A stretch of 52,878 nucleotides of DNA from Alkalihalobacillus alcalophilus ATCC 27647 = CGMCC 1.3604 (GCF_000292245.2 NZ_ALPT02000029.1:1-52878); one strand, 5' to 3'. Counted from the first letter of the stretch, positions 34,468 to 43,888 are shown. Numbers and translations are program-made. The notes: a model not told the origin generated them from the letters alone.

Positions 34468-34534
34468 AATAATCATCTTATCAGAAAACCTTGATTTATC
34501 AGGCTATTCAGCCATATCTGATAGAATGATTACT
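34468..34534. promoter_or_regulatory. Long inverted repeat upstream of the pectin operon
   Basis: AATAATCATCTTATCAGA (34468-34485) and TCTGATAGAATGATTACT (34517-34534) are inverted copies matching at 15 of 18 positions. Between them are another TTATCAG and a GGCT/AGCC hairpin. Position upstream of the binding-protein gene suggests an operator for the adjacent AraC-type regulator. Confidence 0.5.
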
Positions 34535-34619
34535 CGTGTTATATCCACCTTTTATGTCGAACTTTAAGATGTCACGGAATCAAATATATTCGTCCTACTA
34601 TTCTTTTATCTGAACAAAC

Positions 34620-34647
34620 GAAAAAACAGCCCCAAAATGAGCTGTTA
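34620..34647 (-). terminator. Terminator of the ytdP-like gene
   Basis: On the minus strand ACAGCTC and GGGCTGT form the stem, followed by TTTTTT. The stop codon of the regulator gene overlaps its upstream arm. It separates the regulator transcript from the operon downstream. Confidence 0.75.
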
Positions 34648-36942
34648 ATCCGCTTGCTTTTCCTGTCTATATTGACCAGGCGTTTTTCCTGTCAACTTTT
34701 TAAAGGAGCGAATAAAGTTTTGTGAATTATTATATCCAAGTTCCTCAGCGATCGCTTTTACCGACCTACCAGAATTCACTAACCAATCTTTCGCTTTTGA
34801 TAATCGGTATTGAGTTACATATTCACTAAAGGTCATTTTTGTTCCTTCTTTAAATACGCTGCTTAAATAATTAGCATTATAATGTAAGTCAGCAGCACAT
34901 TGCTCTAACGTAATCGCTTGGTCATAATGCTGATGAATATAATCAATCATCTTTTCTGAGAGATTTTTAAATTGAGATTCACTGACTTCATTAAAAGCCG
35001 CGATTAAAGGATTAAGTAATTGAACCTCAAACCAATGCTTCATCTGTTCCTGACTACGAATCATCAATGCTTCTTGATAAAGGACATTTTCTTGTAAAAG
35101 AATCTCCGCGCGCTTCATGCCACTTTCTTGATATAACCGCAATAGCTTATTGAGGAGATGCATATAGGAAACTTGCACTTCACCAATACTATGCCCTTCC
35201 TTCATCACTTCTTGTTGCCAAGAGCCAAACAAATGATCAACACGTTCTTTATCGGCCAACCGTATCGAAAGCAGCAACTCTTCCTCAATCTGAGTCGGAT
35301 GTTGATAAATGGTCGCCTTTTCTTTCGCTTCAATACTTTTATAATTAATAATCACATTTTCTGAAAACTTAAGTCGATGCGTTAATGCTTCTTTTCCTTC
35401 CATAAAGGCGATACTTGCCCGCGGTAAATCTGTAAACGGTGCACTGATCCCAATACTGACCTCTGCTTCTATAAATCGCTGTGTATACGATTTAATTTGC
35501 TCACTCCAATAATAAACCGATTTTTCCCCTTCTCCATCCTCGTGCTCAGTGAATCCAATTAACAAAACAAGTAAATCATCCACCCAAACGGCTGGCAAAC
35601 GATATGGTTCAGGAACTGTATCCTCCACAATGTTGCGGATCGCAAATGTTCTTAGTTCTTTTTCTTGTTGGTCTTCTTCCTCACCTGGTTTTTCATAATG
35701 AATCGCTAACACACTTAAATAATTCCAAGACGACATTCGTTCTTCTAATTCGTAAAGCCTTAATCGTTCTTTCATTTCCTCTTCTGAAAAATGCCCCTGA
35801 AATAAGCGAATAATAAATAACATTAATGATTGCTGGGAATGAATGCTTAACTCTTGTTCAAGCGATGATTTGGACGAAAAAAGTTCTTGAAGATGATCTT
35901 CAATCACTTGGAACTCGGTTCGATCTTTCTCACCAGTCACTCGATTCCCTTTTTGATTAATCGATGAAACCAGCTTTTGAACAGGTGAGTAAAGCTTATT
36001 CGTAAAAGCCCAGACGACAAGCGCCGTAATCGCCACCATCGTTAATACAACATAAAAAGTAAACCAACCAATGCTTCTAGATTCACTCAATAGCTCTTTC
36101 ATCGATGTGATTGAAACATATTTCCACCCTGAAAATCCTGAGGTTGAGTACGTAAGGGCATAAGACTCATGATCATTATCGACAATATAACGACCTGCTT
36201 CTTCCCCTTCTTCCCATTCAGGTTCAGAAAAGCCTATCTCTGCCAACGTTTTTCCGACAGCATCATCATTTGAATGAACGATGATTCGATTGTTTTCATC
36301 TAAAATCATCAGTTCATCGCTGACACCCTCACTCCCCAATAAATCACGAATGCTACACATTGGGATATTGGCAAAAGCTAGTCCAAATTTATCACTCATC
36401 CGTGCTGGGAGCTTTTTAATTAAACTAATGCTATAAGGGCAATTACGCCGAATGATCTTTTCTTCAAAAGAATCTGTTTCAAGTAGTTGCCAGGTTGTAT
36501 CATATGGCAAATCAAAATAAGTTAAATATCGTTCATAGTCAGGGTGCTCATTAAAGCGTTTGATTCCTTGATTGGTCGCTATCCAATTTTGATCATTATT
36601 TAGAACGATCGTCTCTTCTACTTTTGTATCAAAGGACTGCAGTTTAATAAGTTGACTGCGCAAGTCTCGATAAACGATAAAATCATCCGCTAAAAGCGGA
36701 CGACGTATCGCAGTTTCCATTGTAGGCGATTCAATCGTATTATTTAAAGAATGATGAACGGTGGTTAAGACTTGTTCAATATTCGATTGGACCTGTCGAA
36801 TTAGTTCCATCTTTTCATTCTCTACTCTTTGTTCCGCTTGACTTGTTGATTGTATATACGCAAATACGCCTACGATAATAACTGGTATCGTTCCTACGAT
36901 TCCTCCATAGATTAATAACTTAATCCATAAACTACGATGCAT
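34645..36942 (-). CDS. Membrane-bound AraC-family regulator (YtdP-like)
   Basis: A 765-aa one-component sensor-regulator. A first membrane helix (about residues 9-30), an extracellular Cache-like sensor (about 31-285), a second helix (about 292-312, FTFYVVLTMVAITALVVWAF) and a linker lead to a C-terminal AraC DNA-binding domain with two helix-turn-helix units (ending FIRSFKKLTGKTPGQYRQE). Size and layout match B. subtilis YtdP (772 aa), encoded beside the ytcQ/yteP importer genes. It likely activates the pectin operon on sensing an extracellular sugar or the loaded binding protein. A CRE-like sequence lies upstream. Confidence 0.87.
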   Translation of the reverse strand: MHRSLWIKLLIYGGIVGTIPVIIVGVFAYIQSTSQAEQRVENEKMELIRQVQSNIEQVLTTVHHSLNNTIESPTMETAIRRPLLADDFIVYRDLRSQLIKLQSFDTKVEETIVLNNDQNWIATNQGIKRFNEHPDYERYLTYFDLPYDTTWQLLETDSFEEKIIRRNCPYSISLIKKLPARMSDKFGLAFANIPMCSIRDLLGSEGVSDELMILDENNRIIVHSNDDAVGKTLAEIGFSEPEWEEGEEAGRYIVDNDHESYALTYSTSGFSGWKYVSITSMKELLSESRSIGWFTFYVVLTMVAITALVVWAFTNKLYSPVQKLVSSINQKGNRVTGEKDRTEFQVIEDHLQELFSSKSSLEQELSIHSQQSLMLFIIRLFQGHFSEEEMKERLRLYELEERMSSWNYLSVLAIHYEKPGEEEDQQEKELRTFAIRNIVEDTVPEPYRLPAVWVDDLLVLLIGFTEHEDGEGEKSVYYWSEQIKSYTQRFIEAEVSIGISAPFTDLPRASIAFMEGKEALTHRLKFSENVIINYKSIEAKEKATIYQHPTQIEEELLLSIRLADKERVDHLFGSWQQEVMKEGHSIGEVQVSYMHLLNKLLRLYQESGMKRAEILLQENVLYQEALMIRSQEQMKHWFEVQLLNPLIAAFNEVSESQFKNLSEKMIDYIHQHYDQAITLEQCAADLHYNANYLSSVFKEGTKMTFSEYVTQYRLSKAKDWLVNSGRSVKAIAEELGYNNSQNFIRSFKKLTGKTPGQYRQEKQAD

Positions 36943-37100
36943 TGTCTTTCACCCCTCTCCCTCATGACTTATTTTAAATGTCAGAGGTGAATCAACTAGC
37001 TTTGTCAACATTAAGTGCCCGCTCTGAACATGAGAAATTCAACTTTGAAAACAATGAAAAAATCGCTATTTTCAAAGGGTAAAAGGCTTTCCTTTATGTA

Positions 37101-37114
37101 TGTAACCGCTTTTA
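37101..37114 (-). promoter_or_regulatory. Possible CcpA site (cre) upstream of the ytdP-like gene
   Basis: The minus-strand reading TAAAAGCGGTTACA resembles the catabolite-responsive element TGWAARCGYTWNCW with two mismatches. It lies about 160 bp upstream of the regulator start. Confidence 0.35.
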
Positions 37115-37227
37115 AAACTTAAGTGTTAAATAGACTAGTGGACCATACTCACATAAGCTGTTAATAGAAATTCGACAAAAATCTATCATTTCCTGTATGT
37201 AATTAATAAAAGAACGAAATAGTAAAT

Positions 37228-37382
37228 ACTCAACTTTCGCATCGAGAAAACCCGTTCAACTAGCTGACAGAGCGAATAGAAGCTCTTAAACAAATGCCCT
37301 TGACACGTTTGAAAAGCGCGAACGCACTATCACACAAAACGGATAAATTGCGCAGTAAGAAAAAAAGAATAGGCCCTCCGAC
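37228..37382. repeat. Solo copy of the left end of the 6.4-kb element
   Basis: About 155 bp is nearly 90% identical to 6429-6584. It starts with the same CTCAACTTTCGCATCGAG terminus and stops at GGCCCTCCGAC, the point where a GC-rich repeat begins in the other copy. No matching right end is nearby. It is probably a remnant of the same insertion element. Confidence 0.75.
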
Positions 37383-37450
37383 TATCACTTATTTGAATAG
37401 TTTGATTAAATTTTGCTCTTTTGTCAATGACGTCTTACTTTTGTTACAAC

Positions 37451-37480
37451 GGAAAAGGCCTGACATAAATCGTCAGACCC
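37451..37480 (-). terminator. Terminator of the second uronate operon
   Basis: On the minus strand GGTCTGAC (37472-37479) and GTCAGGCC (37457-37464) form an eight-pair stem followed by TTTTCC. The stop codon of the last gene lies within the first arm. Confidence 0.7.
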
Positions 37481-38222
37481 CTTCCCCTTCTTCCGTCTCT
37501 TTACGAAGGTTTGATAGAAAACCTAAATCTTGATACGCATTTAGTGTACTCCATGGTTTGTTTAAATGATTAGACACACCGTAATAGGTTCCAAAAAAGG
37601 TCTCCGTTTCAATGGCTGCTCTTACAAGCGAAACTAAATCATCATCAGAAAGGAGCGTTCGGTTCAATCGTTCGTTATGAGGACTCCCTTTCTTTTTAGC
37701 AGGTACAGAAGCAATTCGTAAGTTAATCACCGAGAGTTTTCCCTCTTCTGCAAATAAATGACCTAGCTGTTCTGAAGCAAACTTTAAAACCCCATAGAGA
37801 CATTTCGTTTTTGGAAAATCATCGACTGTAATTTCACGAGATAAAAGCGAATACCCATCTTCTTCATAACCATCTGTGACGTGATTACTACTAGCAAAAA
37901 CAACACGATGAATGCCTTTTTCTCGTGCGGCCATCAAAACATAATAGCTCGCTTGAAAAAACACATTTGTTAAGTGGTTAAATTGGTCAACACTTTCAAC
38001 CCCACTAGAAGCCTCAATCCTCAAGAGATTGACGATTGTATCGGCGTCACCTGGTATCGCTTTAAACAGCTCGTTGTAGTTCGTCGCATCGACCGGAATA
38101 AACTCCACATTTGTATTTGGCTTTTGTTTATCCATCACGATCACTTTATATTCATTTTGTAACTTTTTAGCTAATATCGCACCAATGGTTCCAGCCCCAC
38201 CTAGCAGGATGATTTTTTTCAA
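37473..38222 (-). CDS. NAD-dependent epimerase/dehydratase-family, putative uronate dehydrogenase
   Basis: A 249-aa extended short-chain dehydrogenase. The N-terminal LLGGAGTIGAILAKKL binds NAD. FASSNHVTDGYEE and YGVLKFASEQ (catalytic Tyr and Lys) are arranged as in uronate dehydrogenases that oxidise galacturonate or glucuronate to aldarolactones. The gene is last in an operon with uxaC and kduI, which supports a uronate substrate. TTG at 38222 follows GGGGTGATC. An epimerase acting on another sugar acid is the main alternative. Confidence 0.65.
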   Translation of the reverse strand: MKKIILLGGAGTIGAILAKKLQNEYKVIVMDKQKPNTNVEFIPVDATNYNELFKAIPGDADTIVNLLRIEASSGVESVDQFNHLTNVFFQASYYVLMAAREKGIHRVVFASSNHVTDGYEEDGYSLLSREITVDDFPKTKCLYGVLKFASEQLGHLFAEEGKLSVINLRIASVPAKKKGSPHNERLNRTLLSDDDLVSLVRAAIETETFFGTYYGVSNHLNKPWSTLNAYQDLGFLSNLRKETEEGEGV

Positions 38223-38282
38223 GCGAGATCACCCCATATATCAAGTGGAGTCGGTTTGACCCTGAAACAAGTACACACTGAA

Positions 38283-39695
38283 TTAAAATTGAAAGTAATT
38301 TTTCGCGTTATAATAGCTAATATTTCGCACAATTTGACCAAGCCATTCCTCATCATAAGGAACTTCACCATCCTCAACCCATTTGCCAATCATATTGCAC
38401 AAAATTCGTCTAAAATATTCATGACGAGTATAGGAAAGAAAGCTCCGTGAATCGGTTAACATGCCGACAAAGGCACTAAGTAACCCAATATTCGCTAAAT
38501 CGCGCATTTGTTTTTCCATGCCATCCTTTTGATCGTTAAACCACCAACCAGAACCAAATTGAATTTTACCCACGGTTCCACTAGATTGGAAATTACCGAT
38601 CGCTGTTGCAATGACTTCATTATAAATCGGATTTAAGGTGTAGATGATCGTCTTTGGCAACTGATTTTTTTGATCAAGTGCATTCAAAAATTGATTTAAA
38701 TCACGTGCCATAGAGAAATCCCCCATGGAATCATACCCGGTATCGGCACCAAGCTCGGCAAACATTCGGCTGTTATTATTTCGTAACGCTCCTAAATGAA
38801 ATTGTAAGGTCCAACCCAACTTATGATAAATTCCCCCTAAAAATAGAAGGACAAATGTTTGGAATTGTCTCTCCTCATGGACCGAAATCGTTCCCTGATT
38901 CAATGCTTTTTCAAAAATGGCACTTGCCTCCGATTCGGTGCACAGCGTATAAGGTAATGTTTCAATTCCGTGATCTGATAAACGGCATCCTCTTTCGTGA
39001 AAATAGGAAGCTCTATCCTCAAGTACTTGTAGCAAGTCAGTTAACTGTTGAATCGATTGGTCTGAGGCATGTTCTAACTTTTCTAAATAACTTAAATACG
39101 CTGGGGATGTGATAAACAAAGCCTTATCTGGACGAAATGCTGGAATCACTTTTGTCGTAAAAGCTTCCTGCTCTTGAATCGCTTCGTGAGCTTCCAATGT
39201 GTCGATCGGATCGTCTGTTGTACAAATTAATTCAACATTTGATTGTTTAATAATTCCTTGAGTACTGAACGTATTCGATTTTAAAAGTTCATTTGTTTGC
39301 TCCCAAATTCGTTCAGCTGTTTTAGGCGATAAAAGTTCATCGACATTAAAGTAACGTTTTAGTTCAAGATGTGTCCAGTGATAAAGAGGGTTTCCAATCG
39401 TATACGGCACAACTTCCGCCCATTTTAAAAACTTCTCTTTATCACTTTTATCTCCAGTAATGTAGGCTTCCTCTACACCCATTGTCCGCATCGCTCGCCA
39501 TTTATAATGGTCTCCGTGTAACCAAAGCTCTGAAATATTTTCGTACCGACGATTTTCGGCAATCTCAAAAGGCGAAACATGGCAATGGTAATCAATAATC
39601 GGTAAATCCTTGGAAAATTGATGATATAACGTTTCCGCCGCTTTTGATTGCAACATAAAATGATCATGAATAAACGACTGATTTGTCGTAATCAT
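38283..39695 (-). CDS. uxaC: Glucuronate/galacturonate isomerase UxaC
   Basis: A 470-aa amidohydrolase-fold uronate isomerase converting galacturonate to tagaturonate and glucuronate to fructuronate. The metal-binding IDYHCHVSPFEIAENR motif near the N-terminus and the C-terminal GMLTDSRSFLSYTRHEYFRRIL are diagnostic. Its ATG directly follows the kduI TAA (TAAATG) behind GAGGAG. The product feeds UxaB in the other operon. Confidence 0.95.
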   Translation of the reverse strand: MITTNQSFIHDHFMLQSKAAETLYHQFSKDLPIIDYHCHVSPFEIAENRRYENISELWLHGDHYKWRAMRTMGVEEAYITGDKSDKEKFLKWAEVVPYTIGNPLYHWTHLELKRYFNVDELLSPKTAERIWEQTNELLKSNTFSTQGIIKQSNVELICTTDDPIDTLEAHEAIQEQEAFTTKVIPAFRPDKALFITSPAYLSYLEKLEHASDQSIQQLTDLLQVLEDRASYFHERGCRLSDHGIETLPYTLCTESEASAIFEKALNQGTISVHEERQFQTFVLLFLGGIYHKLGWTLQFHLGALRNNNSRMFAELGADTGYDSMGDFSMARDLNQFLNALDQKNQLPKTIIYTLNPIYNEVIATAIGNFQSSGTVGKIQFGSGWWFNDQKDGMEKQMRDLANIGLLSAFVGMLTDSRSFLSYTRHEYFRRILCNMIGKWVEDGEVPYDEEWLGQIVRNISYYNAKNYFQF

Positions 39696-40529
39696 TTATT
39701 TCAGCTCCTCTACCGGTACGAAGTCCATATCTTTAAACGTATAATTTTCACCAGCCATCGCCCAAATAAACGTATAGTTGCTCGTACCGACACCAGAATG
39801 AATCGACCAAGGTGGAGAAATCACGGCTTGCTCATTTTCAATAAGCATGTGACGAGTTTCATTCGGCTGACCCATAAAATGAAATACGCGTGAAGCGGGC
39901 TCCATATCAAAATATAAATACGCTTCCATTCGACGATCATGAACATGTGCAGGCATCGTATTCCACATATTATTCGGCTCAAGTAAGGTCATCCCAACCA
40001 TGAGCTGACAACTTTGAATGCCATCCTCATGTACATATTTATAAATCGTCCGATTATTCGATTCCGCATCACTACCTAAATGAGTTGGCTCAGCCTCAGC
40101 AATTGGTAATAAGCGAGTCGGATAATTTTTATGTGCGGTCGCTGATACTAAGTAAAAACGGGCTGGATCAGCAGATGAATCGGAATGAAGGGTTACTTGC
40201 TCATTGCCCTTCCCAACATATAAACAATCGCGTTTCTCTAACTTGTAAGACTCCCCATTTACTTTAACCTTGCCCTTGCCTCCACCAATGTGAATGATAG
40301 CGATTTCACGACGTTCTAAAAAATGCTCCGTACGAAGGGTATCCCCTGCATCAAGAGTCAGCTCCTCTTTTGTTGGAATAGCTCCCCCAATAACAAGACG
40401 GTCATAATGCGAGTAAGTGAATGAAATTTCACCTTCTTTAAAAAGCGACTCGACTAAAAAGCTCTCTCTTAATTCCTCTGTCGTATAACGCTTCACATCT
40501 TTCGGGCTTACCTCATAACGAATATCCAT
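39696..40529 (-). CDS. kduI: 4-deoxy-L-threo-5-hexosulose-uronate ketol-isomerase KduI
   Basis: A 277-aa cupin (B. subtilis KduI has 275). It isomerises 5-keto-4-deoxyuronate, from unsaturated galacturonate, to 2,5-diketo-3-deoxygluconate. The metal site HVHDRRMEAYLYF and the C-terminal SPPWSIHSGVGTSNYTFIWAMAGEN are intact. The ATG at 40529 (MDIRYEVS) follows GAGGAGGAAG; an upstream ATG covers the ribosome site and is not used. Confidence 0.95.
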   Translation of the reverse strand: MDIRYEVSPKDVKRYTTEELRESFLVESLFKEGEISFTYSHYDRLVIGGAIPTKEELTLDAGDTLRTEHFLERREIAIIHIGGGKGKVKVNGESYKLEKRDCLYVGKGNEQVTLHSDSSADPARFYLVSATAHKNYPTRLLPIAEAEPTHLGSDAESNNRTIYKYVHEDGIQSCQLMVGMTLLEPNNMWNTMPAHVHDRRMEAYLYFDMEPASRVFHFMGQPNETRHMLIENEQAVISPPWSIHSGVGTSNYTFIWAMAGENYTFKDMDFVPVEELK

Positions 40530-40603
40530 TTTATGCTTCCTCCTCATAATTTTTAATCGATATAGTTCGACACTACGTATATGCCGCCGGCCAAATCAAA
40601 CCT

Positions 40604-41257
40604 CTACTTTAAAACTTTTGAACTTCCGCGGCTTTCTTGGACTTTGTCGACAAATTCTGAAGCTAGTTGTCGCAAAGCTTGCCAGTCCTTTGCTGCGATT
40701 AAATCTGCTTTTAACAAAGAACCACCTGCACCGACAGCAACAGCTCCTGCTTTAATAAATGAATCGATCGTATCTAAATTAACCCCACCAGTCGGCATCA
40801 TTTTGACATGTGAAAGTGGACCACTGACCGATTTAATAAAAGATGGCCCGACGCATTCAGCTGGGAAAACCTTTACGACATCGGCCCCCCACTTCATTGC
40901 ATTATGAGCTTCTGTTGGCGTAAACACACCCGGTATGGCAATCACGCCATGACTTTTCGCCACTTCGATTGTTTCCTTATCTAAAATCGGGGCAAATATA
41001 AACTTGGCTCCTGCTTCAATCGCGGCCTCTGCCTGTTCCTCATTAAGCACTGTTCCTGCTCCAACAATCGCCGTATCTTCAAATTTTTCACTCAGCTGTT
41101 TAATGACGAACAACGCATCCTCAGAATCAAGTGTTACTTCAAGCCCTTTGACTCCACCATCAACAAGAGCTGTTGCAATCGCCTCCACATCGGCTACAGG
41201 TAACTTTCGCATGACCGCACACACACCAGAATCTAGCAAACTTTCTAAAATCGTCAC
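40604..41257 (-). CDS. kdgA: 2-keto-3-deoxy-6-phosphogluconate aldolase KdgA
   Basis: A 217-aa class I aldolase (bifunctional KDPG/KHG aldolase type) splitting KDPG into pyruvate and glyceraldehyde 3-phosphate. The VGAGTVL strand and the Schiff-base Lys in DVVKVFPAE, then MPTGGVN, are visible. The start is GTG at 41257, overlapping the kdgK stop (GTGA) with GGGGGC upstream. Confidence 0.93.
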   Translation of the reverse strand: MTILESLLDSGVCAVMRKLPVADVEAIATALVDGGVKGLEVTLDSEDALFVIKQLSEKFEDTAIVGAGTVLNEEQAEAAIEAGAKFIFAPILDKETIEVAKSHGVIAIPGVFTPTEAHNAMKWGADVVKVFPAECVGPSFIKSVSGPLSHVKMMPTGGVNLDTIDSFIKAGAVAVGAGGSLLKADLIAAKDWQALRQLASEFVDKVQESRGSSKVLK

Positions 41258-42228
41258 CTTAATACGCCCCCATTCACCTTATTATCTTGATTAATTAAAG
41301 CATCTACTTCCTTACGCTCAGGCATCCCTTCAAAATCACCTTTCGTTTGCACGACTAAGGCCCCAACAGCAGAACCAAATCGAACCGCATCCTTCAACGG
41401 TTTATTTTCTAAAAGACTAACAAGAACACCTGCTGCAAAACCATCACCTGCCCCAACGGGATCGGCCACATTTTCGACGTGAAAACCTGATAGTTTTCCA
41501 CTCTCTTCCTTCGTCGCATACAGCATCTCATGATCATTATTTTTCAAAACAACCGAACCTGCACCAAGTGTGATAAACTCTTGAACCAGCTCCTGCTCTT
41601 CTTTTTCCCCTAATAACCAGCTCGCTTCATCTAGTCCAGGTAAAACAAGATCAGCTAATTTTGCAATAGTCAGTATTCTTTCACGGGACGTATCCTCACC
41701 CACTCGTTTAATAAGAGCAAAGCGTAAATTCGGGTCAAACGAAACAAATACCCCTTTTTCTTTGGCAAACAATACGGCTTCCATCGCTGCCTCATAGCAG
41801 GAATCGCTCAATAGCAAAGTAATCCCTGTCACATGTAAAATCTTAGCTTGTTCGATCACCGAAAAATCAAGATCACTCGCCGTTAATTCACTTGCCGCTG
41901 AACCATGTCTAAAATAATAGACATTTGTTTGGTCCGCTCTTTTTCGTTCCTTTATATAAATAGCTGTCGGTGCTGTTGTTGTCTTTTTTACATAAGCTGT
42001 GTTAACACCTTCAGCTTGTAATTCCCTCACAACAAATTCACCTAACTCATCATCACTCACTTTACTCATCCAGGTTGCATCGTGCCCTAACTTAGTAACG
42101 GCAATGGCCACATTCGATTCTGCTCCGCCCATTCTTTTTATAAATCGAGAAGTATACCGAAAACCACCTTCTGATTCTGCCTCAAATAAAATCATCGTTT
42201 CTCCAAAAGTAACCAGTTCATTTTTCAT
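41254..42228 (-). CDS. kdgK: 2-keto-3-deoxygluconate kinase KdgK
   Basis: A 324-aa PfkB-family kinase phosphorylating KDG to KDPG. The N-terminal FGETMILFEAE and GGAESNVAIA bind the sugar, and DPVGAGDGFAAG is the C-terminal PfkB signature with the catalytic Asp. The ATG at 42228 (MKNELVTFGE) is used; GTAGGTG lies before it. It is coupled to kdgA by a 4-bp overlap. Confidence 0.93.
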   Translation of the reverse strand: MKNELVTFGETMILFEAESEGGFRYTSRFIKRMGGAESNVAIAVTKLGHDATWMSKVSDDELGEFVVRELQAEGVNTAYVKKTTTAPTAIYIKERKRADQTNVYYFRHGSAASELTASDLDFSVIEQAKILHVTGITLLLSDSCYEAAMEAVLFAKEKGVFVSFDPNLRFALIKRVGEDTSRERILTIAKLADLVLPGLDEASWLLGEKEEQELVQEFITLGAGSVVLKNNDHEMLYATKEESGKLSGFHVENVADPVGAGDGFAAGVLVSLLENKPLKDAVRFGSAVGALVVQTKGDFEGMPERKEVDALINQDNKVNGGVLR

Positions 42229-42259
42229 AAGAACACCTACTTCCCAAAATTTCAATTGA

Positions 42260-43018
42260 TTATGAACTCATCCAGCCTCCGTCAACACATAGCACATGAC
42301 CATTCACATAACGGGAAGCCTCTGACGCTAAGAAAATAACGGGTCCTTTTAAATCTTCTGGTACCCCCCACTCTCCCATTGGAATACGGGATCTAATGTA
42401 TTCATAGCGCGGCTCATCATTTCGAATTCCCACTGTATTATCTGTCACCATATATCCTGGTGCAATCGCATTAACCCGAACTCCTTTTGACGACCATTCA
42501 TTGGCTAATGCTTTTGTTAAGCCTGCCACTGCATGTTTACTTGCCGTATAAGCAGGAACTCTTAGCCCACCTTGAAAGGACAACATAGAGGCGATATTAA
42601 TAATCGAGCCACTACCTCTTTCAATCATATGACGACCAAGCTCACGTGAAAGAGTAAATAAAGAGTCTAGATTTACTTGTAAAACCTCTCTGAAACTTTC
42701 ATCGCTAACATTTTCCGCTTCATCGCGTTTAATAATGCCAGCGTTATTAACAAGAATGTCAACGTTTTCATATTTTTCTAAAACTTGATCAGCTAATGTT
42801 TTTGCTCCACCTTCAGCAGATAAATCCGCTTTCAAAGAATAGAAGGTTCCACCGAGCTCTTCTATCTTCTGCTTCGTTTCGACCATTTCACTTAAACCGG
42901 CACCAATGACCGTCGCCCCAACCTCTGCCAGGCCAATGGCCATTGCTTGTCCAAGTCCACGACTAGCTCCTGTTACAAGAGCCGTTTTTCCTTTTAATGA
43001 GAAATTTTGATTAAACAT
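42260..43018 (-). CDS. kduD: 2-dehydro-3-deoxy-D-gluconate 5-dehydrogenase KduD
   Basis: A 252-aa short-chain dehydrogenase reducing 2,5-diketo-3-deoxygluconate to KDG. TGASRGLG binds NAD, and SMLSFQGGLRVPAYTASK contains the Ser-Tyr-Lys active site. ATG at 43018 (MFNQNFSLKGK) lies behind GGGGTGGG; the longer reading has no ribosome site and would cover a likely operator. Located directly after the DeoR-type regulator gene. Confidence 0.92.
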   Translation of the reverse strand: MFNQNFSLKGKTALVTGASRGLGQAMAIGLAEVGATVIGAGLSEMVETKQKIEELGGTFYSLKADLSAEGGAKTLADQVLEKYENVDILVNNAGIIKRDEAENVSDESFREVLQVNLDSLFTLSRELGRHMIERGSGSIINIASMLSFQGGLRVPAYTASKHAVAGLTKALANEWSSKGVRVNAIAPGYMVTDNTVGIRNDEPRYEYIRSRIPMGEWGVPEDLKGPVIFLASEASRYVNGHVLCVDGGWMSS

Positions 43019-43037
43019 ATGCCCACCCCATCCCTTT

Positions 43038-43060
43038 ATGTTCATTTTTGTTCGTTTAAG
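43038..43060 (+). promoter_or_regulatory. Candidate DeoR-type operator O2 (before kduD)
   Basis: ATGTTCA (43038-43044), four bases, then TGTTCGTTTA (43049-43058) form a pair of direct half-sites. It agrees at 18 of 22 positions with the element upstream of the regulator gene. The half-site ATGTTCGTT resembles GlpR/DeoR-family half-sites. Confidence 0.55.
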
Positions 43061-43101
43061 TTTGATTTTATCACTCTTTCTCAGAACCATCAATTGTTTT
43101 C

Positions 43102-43860
43102 TTATAATACTTTCATATTTTTTTCCTTAAAGGCTTCCTTAAATGACGGTTCTAGTGATGAATCAGTTATAACCGTATCCACCTCTTCTATTTGGGCAAA
43201 CCTCATGAGACCTACTTGACCAAATTTTGTTGAATCAGCGAGTAAAATGGTTTCGTTCGAACTACGAATCGCTTGCATTTTCCACTCTACATGGTAACTT
43301 TTTAACACGGTTAAACCATGTTCTATCGATACACCTGTTGCCCCTAAAAAGAGCTTTTGCACAAACATCGACTCCAACATATTAATCGTTTGTTGGCTAT
43401 AGATCGCCGGCGAATTTTCAAGTCTTGCCCCACCCAACATGACGAGTTGAACTTTCTCTTTAGGATATAATTCATGAGCTACTTGGATATCATTAGTTAA
43501 GACCGATACCGGAAAATCTCCAAGTAACCGGGCTAAAGCCAGTGCCGTACTACCTCCATCTAATAAGATGACTTCATTTTTTTCAATATAAGATAACGCC
43601 TTTTCGGCAATTTCCTGTTTCTTGTCCATATGACTAAGCTTTCTTCCTTCAATCGGAAAAAGGCTTGTTTTGGTTTCTTCTAATACCGCCCCTCCGTGCA
43701 CACGGCGTAAAAGCTTTTTATGTTCTAACAATTCTAAGTCAAGGCGAATCGTCTTTTCGGTAACTCCTAAAAGCTCGCTTGCTTCCGAAACTTTTATCGC
43801 TTTATGTTCATTTAAATAAGCTAATAACATTTCATGACGCTTCTGTGATAACATTTCCAT
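43102..43860 (-). CDS. DeoR-family transcriptional regulator
   Basis: A 252-aa DeoR repressor. An N-terminal winged helix (VSEASELLGVTEKTIRLDLELLEHKKLLRRVHGGA) is followed by a sugar-phosphate-isomerase-like effector domain (ILLDGGSTALALARLL, ILLADSTKFG). AAAGGAG lies before two possible ATG codons (43860 and 43854); the second has better spacing. It heads the kduD-kdgK-kdgA-kduI-uxaC operon and probably represses it, with a phosphorylated KDG-pathway intermediate as likely inducer. B. subtilis uses a LacI-type KdgR for this role, so regulation has been rewired here. Confidence 0.87.
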   Translation of the reverse strand: MEMLSQKRHEMLLAYLNEHKAIKVSEASELLGVTEKTIRLDLELLEHKKLLRRVHGGAVLEETKTSLFPIEGRKLSHMDKKQEIAEKALSYIEKNEVILLDGGSTALALARLLGDFPVSVLTNDIQVAHELYPKEKVQLVMLGGARLENSPAIYSQQTINMLESMFVQKLFLGATGVSIEHGLTVLKSYHVEWKMQAIRSSNETILLADSTKFGQVGLMRFAQIEEVDTVITDSSLEPSFKEAFKEKNMKVL

Positions 43861-43888
43861 TCACTCCTTTACTTTTTAATAATCACAC

